Below the pieces are notes generated by a model. It did not search any database, was not told where the DNA came from, and saw only the letters and a program-made list of their open reading frames with translations. A DNA stretch of 6,188 nt, taken from the NCBI GenBank assembly GCA_020049245.1, contig JAIFLB010000008.1:1-6188 (forward strand), in the 5' to 3' direction. The position numbers and the translations under genes were made by a program. Below, one piece after another: positions 1 through 4,296 of this stretch. Positions within the stretch are counted from its first letter, which is position 1; each line of letters opens with the position of its first letter. This stretch comes from Betaproteobacteria bacterium (lineage in GTDB: Bacteria > Pseudomonadota > Gammaproteobacteria > Burkholderiales > Thiobacillaceae).

Positions 1-1575
1 CGTCTGCTGGCCGCCTCGTTCACGCATGCCCGAGTGCTGCTGATCGGCGCCGCCTTGCTGGTCCTGACGGCGGCGGCCAGCATCCCCTTCTTTCCGCGCA
101 CCTTCCTGCCGCCCTTCAACGAAGGCACCTTGACCATCAATGTGCTGCTCAATCCGGGCGCTTCGCTGGCCGAATCGAATCGCGTCGGCCAACTCGCTGA
201 ACAACTGGCGGCGGCGGTGCCGGAGGTGACGCAAGTCGGTCGCCGCACCGGCCGCGCCGAACTGGACGAACATGCCGAAGGCGTGCATTACACCGAGATG
301 GACGTCGATCTGAAGGAATCCGAGCGCAGTCGCGACGCCGTCATCGCCGACATCCGTTCCCGCCTCGCCGCCCTGCCCGCTTCAATCAGCATCGGCCAAC
401 CGATTTCGCACCGGCTCGACCATCTGCTTTCCGGCGTGCGCGCCCAGATCGCGCTGAAAATCTACGGGGACGACCTGGACACCCTGCGCCGCCTGGCGGA
501 AGACCTGCGTGGCGAGTTGGCGCAGATTCCCGGCGTCACCGATCTGGCGATCGAAAAACAGGTGCGCATTCCGCAGATCAAGATCCGTATCGATTACGCT
601 GCAGCAGCGCGCTATGGCGTCGCCCCCGGCACGTTGCTGCGCAACCTGCAACAGATGATCGAAGGCGAGCGCATCGGGCAGATTGTCGAAGGTGGCGAGA
701 CCGGTGGGGGTGGCTCAAAGCGTTTCGATCTGATCGTGCGCCTGCCTGAAGCAGAGCGCGGCCTGACCCAACTGCCCGGGCTGCTGATCGACACACCACT
801 TGGCGCGGTGCCGCTGTCGCGTCTGGCCAGCATCGAAGACAGTGACGGGCCGAACCAGATCAGTCGTGAGAATTCGCGTCGCCGCATCGTCATTTCCGCC
901 AATACGGAAGGCCGCGACATGAGCGCGGTGATTGCCGACATTCGCGCCAAGCTGGCTGCGATGCAGGCCAAAGGCGCACTGCCGGATGGCTACTACACCG
1001 CGCTCGAAGGCCAGTTCCAGGCGCAGGAGGCTGCCACCCGCCTGATCTCGCTGCTGGCGCTGGTGTCGCTGACACTGATCTTTCTGGTGCTGTATTCACG
1101 CTATCGCTCGACCACGCTGGCACTGATCATCATGCTCAATATTCCGCTCGCCCTGGTTGGCAGCGTTGCAGCACTCTGGCTGTCCGGCCAGTCGCTCTCG
1201 GTTGCGGCGCTGGTCGGCTTCATCACGCTGACCGGAATCGCCACCCGCAACGGCATCCTGAAGATCAGTCATTACATCAACCTGTGCGCGTTTGAAAACG
1301 AAACCTTCGGCAAGCCGATGATCGTGCGCGGTTCGCTGGAACGCCTGACGCCGGTGCTGATGACCGCACTGGTCGCCGCCTTCGCCCTGCTGCCGCTGCT
1401 AATGGCGGCGGATGCGCCGGGCAAGGAAATCCTCTACCCGGTCGCCGTCGTCATCTTCGGCGGCCTGATCAGTTCCACCCTGCTAGACACCGTGCTGACG
1501 CCGGTGATGTTCTGGCTGTTCGGCGAGAAACCGCTGAACCGTCTGTTGCAAACCCGATCCACCGAAAACTACTGA
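1..1575 (+). CDS. Heavy-metal efflux RND transporter permease (CusA/CzcA superfamily), C-terminal half, 5' end outside window
   Basis: Inner-membrane proton/metal antiporter subunit that, in this family, works as a trimer with a periplasmic adaptor and a TolC-type channel to expel metal cations. The frame is open from base 1 and about 524 residues are present, half of the usual ~1,030-1,050. Numbering from the first codon: TM7 near 12-32, a large periplasmic porter region about 40-345, then TM8 (~347-366), TM9 (~372-394), TM10 (~398-415), TM11 (~450-468) and TM12 (~478-507). Family-like stretches include FNEGTL, GRRTGRAELDEHAEG, RLDHLLSGVR, GIATRNGIL and SLERLTPVLMTAL. The GTG at 34 lies inside TM7 and is not a start. 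Aligned by eye, the CusA methionine ligands are absent, with His141 where CusA has Met672, so Cu(I)/Ag(I) export of the CusA kind is doubtful. The TM4 proton-relay residues lie upstream of the window. The substrate cannot be named. Confidence 0.93.
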   Translation, partial: RLLAASFTHARVLLIGAALLVLTAAASIPFFPRTFLPPFNEGTLTINVLLNPGASLAESNRVGQLAEQLAAAVPEVTQVGRRTGRAELDEHAEGVHYTEMDVDLKESERSRDAVIADIRSRLAALPASISIGQPISHRLDHLLSGVRAQIALKIYGDDLDTLRRLAEDLRGELAQIPGVTDLAIEKQVRIPQIKIRIDYAAAARYGVAPGTLLRNLQQMIEGERIGQIVEGGETGGGGSKRFDLIVRLPEAERGLTQLPGLLIDTPLGAVPLSRLASIEDSDGPNQISRENSRRRIVISANTEGRDMSAVIADIRAKLAAMQAKGALPDGYYTALEGQFQAQEAATRLISLLALVSLTLIFLVLYSRYRSTTLALIIMLNIPLALVGSVAALWLSGQSLSVAALVGFITLTGIATRNGILKISHYINLCAFENETFGKPMIVRGSLERLTPVLMTALVAAFALLPLLMAADAPGKEILYPVAVVIFGGLISSTLLDTVLTPVMFWLFGEKPLNRLLQTRSTENY

Positions 1576-1581
1576 CCCACC

Positions 1582-1586
1582 AGGAG
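1582..1586 (+). promoter_or_regulatory. Ribosome binding site of the small exported protein gene
   Basis: AGGAG lies 7 nt upstream of the ATG at 1594, inside the 18-nt gap after the RND stop codon. It fixes the start of the downstream gene and supports translation from a shared mRNA. Confidence 0.7.
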
Positions 1587-1593
1587 CCACGCC

Positions 1594-1971
1594 ATGAAAA
1601 AGCTAGCCATTCCCCTCGCCCTCAGTTTGATGCTCAGCGCCGGCCAGGTCTGGGCGCATGCCGACCATCTGAAACCGCAATTCGGTGGCATCACCGCCGA
1701 AGCAGACGTATTCCAGGTCGAACTGGTGACCAAGGGGAATGAAATCGTTTTGTACCTGAGTGAACACGGTGCGCCGGTCGAGTCCGCCGGCGCCAGCGGA
1801 AAGTTGATTTTGCTGACCGGTAAAAACAAGGAAGAAGTCACGCTGATGCCCAGCGGCTTTCAAGCACTCAGCGCAAAACTGAAGACCAGACCCGCGCGCG
1901 GCAGCAAGGTCGTGGCCAGCATCAACGTGCCTGGCCGGGAAGCCGGCACGGTTCGATTCACGCTGAAATAG
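1594..1971 (+). CDS. Small exported (periplasmic) protein of unknown function, last gene of the metal-efflux operon
   Basis: The 125-residue product has a clear Sec signal peptide: MKK, a hydrophobic core (residues 4-16), then a plausible signal peptidase I site after Val-Trp-Ala21. The mature protein of about 104 residues would begin with His22 and carry HADH (His22, His25), followed by a PQFGG stretch and a part that looks beta-rich, with alternating hydrophobic strands and no further membrane segment. It has no cysteine and only one methionine after the signal peptide, so it does not resemble the Met-rich Cu(I) chaperone CusF. The ATG has a good AGGAG 7 nt upstream, and the gene follows the RND pump by 18 nt, so co-transcription is likely. 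I do not recognise a named family. A role as periplasmic metal-binding accessory to the pump is inferred from location, signal peptide and the His pair only. Confidence 0.85.
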   Translation: MKKLAIPLALSLMLSAGQVWAHADHLKPQFGGITAEADVFQVELVTKGNEIVLYLSEHGAPVESAGASGKLILLTGKNKEEVTLMPSGFQALSAKLKTRPARGSKVVASINVPGREAGTVRFTLK

Positions 1972-2080
1972 ATGACAGGCGCCAACCCTGATCAAAATGG
2001 TGCCGGCTGAATCGCCGAACTAAAGACTTTCCCTTTGCATCCGATAACGCGTCAACAACAACGACACCAACGGATGGGAA

Positions 2081-2971
2081 ATGTCACTGCCCCTGGAACG
2101 AGAAGAAATTCAGCTCCTGACTGAAGAACTCGAAGTCACCATTGCGGCCCATCTGGCCTGGTTCAAGCAGATCAACCGCATCCTGGTCTGTGCCAATCAG
2201 GTCAACAAAGCCGATCTGTCGGACGACGCACATCTACGAACGCATTTCGGCCAATGGTATTACAGCCAGGAACCGAATACGCTCCGCGAAAACCTGGATT
2301 TCCAGGCGCTCGGCCCTACCCAGCAAGCAATGCACGATGTCACCCGCCTGGCTTTGCTCGAGGTTCTCGACAAACGACGGCCGGAAACTGAACTGTATGA
2401 CCAGTGCATCGATCTTGCTCTGCGCCTGAACACCATGCTGCGACGGATACAACTCGACATCATCGGCGAACTGCTCACGACAGACAGCCTCACTGGCTGC
2501 GCCAGTCGGCGCGGCATGTTGACCCGCCTGCGCGAAGAACAGGAACGCTCGCTGCGCATACAACGCCCCTGCTCGATCTGCCTGCTTGATTTCGATCACT
2601 TCAAACGCGTCAACGATGAACGTGGACATCCGGCCGGCGATGCAGTGCTGCGCCAGAGCCTGCGCTTCATTACCGGCGTGCTGCGCAAATACGATTCGAT
2701 CTACCGCTACGGCGGCGAGGAATTCCTCATCTGCCTGCCTGGCAGCCCGATGAAGGATGCCTGGCAGGTGATTGAACGTATCCGCTCCGGCCTCGAAAGC
2801 TTGCCGATACGCCTGCCCACGGGCGAAACGATGTACGTCACCGCCTCATTCGGACTGGCTGAAATGCACCCGCGACGGCCAGTCGAAGAAGCCATCGCCG
2901 ACGCCGACATGGCGTTGATCCAGGCAAAGGAAAACGGCCGCAATCGCATCGAACTGTGGACCCAGCATTAA
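2081..2971 (+). CDS. Diguanylate cyclase with N-terminal CZB-like (zinc-sensor) domain, DgcZ-type architecture
   Basis: Makes cyclic di-GMP from two GTP; expected to be cytoplasmic, with no membrane segment visible. At 296 residues it has the length and order of E. coli DgcZ (YdeH). Residues ~10-130 form a helical CZB-like domain with AHLAW (His24), HFGQWYY (55-61) and AMHDV (His85). A linker DSLTG at 135-139 leads to the GGDEF domain. Catalytic features are intact: Asp170 in LDFDHFK, Asn178, Asp187, and GGEEF at 211-215. An RxxD inhibitory site (Arg202-Asp205) sits exactly five residues before GGEEF, so product inhibition is expected. In DgcZ, zinc is held by His22, Cys52, His79 and His83. 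By eye the equivalents here are His24, Thr54, Gln81 and His85, so the zinc site looks altered. The ATG at 2081 has only a weak purine-rich GGGAA immediately upstream. It lies 109 nt after the efflux operon. Confidence 0.92.
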   Translation: MSLPLEREEIQLLTEELEVTIAAHLAWFKQINRILVCANQVNKADLSDDAHLRTHFGQWYYSQEPNTLRENLDFQALGPTQQAMHDVTRLALLEVLDKRRPETELYDQCIDLALRLNTMLRRIQLDIIGELLTTDSLTGCASRRGMLTRLREEQERSLRIQRPCSICLLDFDHFKRVNDERGHPAGDAVLRQSLRFITGVLRKYDSIYRYGGEEFLICLPGSPMKDAWQVIERIRSGLESLPIRLPTGETMYVTASFGLAEMHPRRPVEEAIADADMALIQAKENGRNRIELWTQH

Positions 2972-3142
2972 AGCTTGCGAGTTGAGTTGGGATGTGCGGT
3001 TGCAACAACGGATGCCAAAACGAACCTTCAAGCCGACCTAGCCATCAGATTTCCACGAATGATCACGTAACAATAATCAAATTATTTGTTCACGGATTGG
3101 CCGTATCCTGCCCCCCGTTCACATTGTCGCCGTGAGTGGATA
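2972..3142. other. Intergenic stretch between cyclase and htpX, upstream part
   Basis: No gene is supported here. The 3' side of the cyclase shows no hairpin followed by a T-run; the only nearby symmetry is the short palindrome GTTGCAAC at 2999-3006. The AT content rises sharply around 3068-3090 compared with the GC-rich genes, as is common upstream of promoters. Confidence 0.5.
3072..3086. repeat. AT-rich perfect inverted repeat upstream of htpX
   Basis: AATAAT at 3072-3077 and ATTATT at 3081-3086 are exact reverse complements separated by CAA. The site is about 57 nt upstream of the -35 box of the proposed htpX promoter. It could be a regulator site, an UP-like AT tract or chance in an AT-rich patch. 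No known operator was matched. Confidence 0.3.
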
Positions 3143-3170
3143 CTTGAACTCGTTAAGGTTGAGCCCATCT
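3143..3170 (+). promoter_or_regulatory. Probable heat-shock (sigma-32/RpoH) promoter of htpX
   Basis: CTTGAA at 3143-3148 is a perfect -35 element of the RpoH type. After a 14-nt spacer, GCCCATCT at 3163-3170 matches 7 of 8 positions of CCCCATNT, the -10 element. Transcription would start near 3176-3178, giving a leader of about 24 nt before the ATG at 3201. htpX is a known sigma-32 target in E. coli, which agrees with this reading. It also argues against the in-frame upstream GTG at 3132, which would sit upstream of the transcript start. Confidence 0.65.
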
Positions 3171-3174
3171 CAAC
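3158..3174. repeat. Perfect 6-bp inverted repeat overlapping the htpX -10 region
   Basis: GTTGAG (3158-3163) and CTCAAC (3169-3174) are exact reverse complements around the loop CCCAT. The repeat covers the proposed -10 box, where a repressor could act. In a transcript arriving from upstream it would be a hairpin followed, after 8 nt, by six T residues at 3183-3188. That is terminator-like but badly spaced. Confidence 0.4.
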
Positions 3175-3188
3175 GGCAATCGTTTTTT

Positions 3189-3194
3189 AAGGGA
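3189..3194 (+). promoter_or_regulatory. Ribosome binding site of htpX
   Basis: AAGGGA lies 6 nt upstream of the ATG at 3201. It supports that start over the upstream in-frame GTG at 3132. Confidence 0.65.
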
Positions 3195-3200
3195 ATCACC

Positions 3201-4079
3201 ATGAAACGCATCTTTTTATTCCTCGCCACCAACCTGGCCATTGTGCTGGTGCTGTCGCTCACCATGCGCCTGCTCGGGGTGGAACCATACCTGAATGAAA
3301 ACGGCCTCAATCTCGGCGCCTTGCTGATCTTCGCCGCCGTCATGGGCTTCGGCGGATCGCTGATTTCGCTCGCCATGTCGAAATGGATGGCGAAGAAATC
3401 AGTCGGCGCCCAGGTTATTACCGACCCGCGCACGCCGGAAGAACTCTGGCTAGTGCAGACCGTCGCACGTCAGGCGCAGGCTGCCGGTATCAAGATGCCG
3501 GAAGTCGCGATCTGGGATTCGCCCGAGGTCAACGCCTTCGCCACCGGCATGAACAAGAACGCGGCGCTGGTTGCCGTTTCCACCGGCCTGCTGCGCGGCA
3601 TGACCAAGCAGGAAGCCGAAGCGGTGATGGCGCATGAAATCTCCCACGTCGCCAACGGTGACATGGTGACGCTGGCGCTGATCCAGGGCGTGGTGAATAC
3701 CTTCGTGATGTTCTTCTCGCGCGTCATCGGCCATCTGGTCGACAAGATCGTGTTCAAGACCGAGCGCGGCCAGGGTCCGGCGTTCTACGTCACCATGATC
3801 GTCGCTGAACTGGTACTCGGCGTGCTCGCCTCGATCATCGTCATGTGGTTCTCGCGCCAGCGCGAATTCCGTGCCGATGCCGGCGGCGCCACGCTGGCCG
3901 GTCGCCAGAACATGATCGCCGCGTTGCAGCGTCTGCAGCAGGCGCACACGCCGCCGCTGCCGGAGAGAATGGCCGCCTTCGGCATCAGCGGTGGCGGCGG
4001 CGGCGGTCTCAAACGCCTGTTCATGACCCACCCGCCGCTGGAAGAACGCATCGCCGCGCTGAAACAGGCAACCGGCTAA
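3201..4079 (+). CDS. htpX: Protease HtpX, inner-membrane zinc metalloprotease (M48 family)
   Basis: Membrane-bound zinc endopeptidase that, with FtsH, degrades misfolded inner-membrane proteins; its active site faces the cytoplasm in E. coli. From ATG 3201 the protein has 292 residues against 293 in E. coli and begins MKRIFLFLATNLA, the usual HtpX start. The zinc motif HEISH lies at 145-149, with the third ligand Glu222 in SRQREFRAD (218-226). Hydrophobic segments lie at about 4-24, 36-58, 155-178 (weaker) and 195-217, the four-segment pattern of the family. The C-terminal MTHPPLEERIAAL (275-287) is also typical. A run of six glycines (264-269), coded by near-identical GGY codons at 3990-4007, lies just before this motif. 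The gene stands alone, with its own RBS and a heat-shock-type promoter, and converges on the cation ATPase gene. Confidence 0.97.
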   Translation: MKRIFLFLATNLAIVLVLSLTMRLLGVEPYLNENGLNLGALLIFAAVMGFGGSLISLAMSKWMAKKSVGAQVITDPRTPEELWLVQTVARQAQAAGIKMPEVAIWDSPEVNAFATGMNKNAALVAVSTGLLRGMTKQEAEAVMAHEISHVANGDMVTLALIQGVVNTFVMFFSRVIGHLVDKIVFKTERGQGPAFYVTMIVAELVLGVLASIIVMWFSRQREFRADAGGATLAGRQNMIAALQRLQQAHTPPLPERMAAFGISGGGGGGLKRLFMTHPPLEERIAALKQATG

Positions 4080-4100
4080 GCAAACGCTGATTAATTCGTC

Positions 4101-4150
4101 ATTCCCCCGCAGGCAGGAATCCAGTCACTTGATCCAACTGGGTTCCCGCC
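4101..4150. repeat. Degenerate dRS3-like / ATTCCC-type intergenic repeat with a long hairpin
   Basis: Bases 4101-4120 fit the pattern ATTCCC-N8-GGGAAT known from neisserial dRS3 elements, with one mismatch (AGGAAT on the right). They continue into a longer hairpin. GGAATCCAGT (4116-4125) pairs with ACTGGGTTCC (4137-4146) through 10 pairs including one G-U. After one A-C mismatch, GGC (4112-4114) pairs with GCC (4148-4150). The loop is 11 nt. Similar palindromic elements are scattered between genes in many proteobacteria. This copy looks truncated on its right arm. There is no T-run on either side, so termination of htpX here is possible but not typical. Confidence 0.5.
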
Positions 4151-4175
4151 CCAATCGTCCATCTCCCGCCGCCTG

Positions 4176-4205
4176 GAAAATCTAAGGTTTTGTTATTCGA
4201 AACCT
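4176..4205 (-). terminator. Possible weak intrinsic terminator of the ATPase gene
   Basis: On the minus strand AGGTTT (4205-4200) pairs with AAACCT (4190-4185) around a 9-nt loop. It is followed by a T-rich stretch, TAGATTTT (4184-4177). The stem has only 6 pairs and is AT-rich, so it would be weak. It lies about 90 nt past the ATPase stop codon. Confidence 0.3.
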
Positions 4206-4212
4206 ATGCCGG

Positions 4213-4245
4213 GCAGGTGGAACAGGATTGGTGCGCTTCCACCGC
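4213..4245 (-). terminator. Hairpin after the ATPase stop codon, possible transcript 3'-end structure
   Basis: GGTGGAA (4216-4222) and TTCCACC (4237-4243) are perfect reverse complements. Two more pairs, 4213-4214 with 4244-4245, form past a bulged A at 4215. The loop is 14 nt. No T-run follows in either direction, so this is at best an mRNA-stabilising or Rho-assisted 3' structure. Confidence 0.25.
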
Positions 4246-4296
4246 AGTCACATCCTCCAAACCCCATCGCGACTGAGGTCACCAACCAGCAGTCCG

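Larger units (their letters stand above)
4080..4296. other. Convergent intergenic region between htpX and the ATPase gene
   Basis: No convincing gene is present. The 217 nt hold a degenerate dispersed-repeat hairpin next to htpX and two smaller hairpins nearer the ATPase stop, annotated separately. Short open frames that enter this region run through the antisense of the ATPase and lack a credible RBS. Confidence 0.6.

Noticed and set aside
34..36. GTG as a start codon for the first gene
   Set aside because: The frame is open to base 1, and position 34 falls inside TM7 of a family twice this long, so the gene simply starts before the window.
2043..2048. GATAAC as the -10 box of a promoter for the cyclase gene
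   Set aside because: There is only a 4/6 match, and nothing resembles TTGACA at 16-18 nt upstream.
2999..3006. Palindrome GTTGCAAC after the cyclase as a terminator
   Set aside because: It is only eight bases long, with no loop and no T-run, so it cannot form a terminator hairpin.
3066..3081. CpxR box upstream of htpX (GTAAC...TCAAA)
   Set aside because: The second half-site matches only 3 of 5 positions of GTAAA, which is not distinguishable from chance.
3098..3112. Sigma-54-like TGG...TGC pair upstream of htpX
   Set aside because: The spacing between the GG and GC dinucleotides is 9 nt instead of the required 10, and the rest of the consensus is poor.
3132..3200. In-frame GTG at 3132 giving HtpX 23 extra N-terminal residues
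   Set aside because: The extra residues do not look like HtpX, the ATG at 3201 has a good RBS and gives the family's normal start and length, and the extension overlaps the proposed promoter.
3450..4031. Minus-strand open frame (193 codons) opposite htpX
   Set aside because: It is His/Arg/Asp-rich with no domain or RBS, and is complementary to conserved HtpX codons, including those of the zinc motif.
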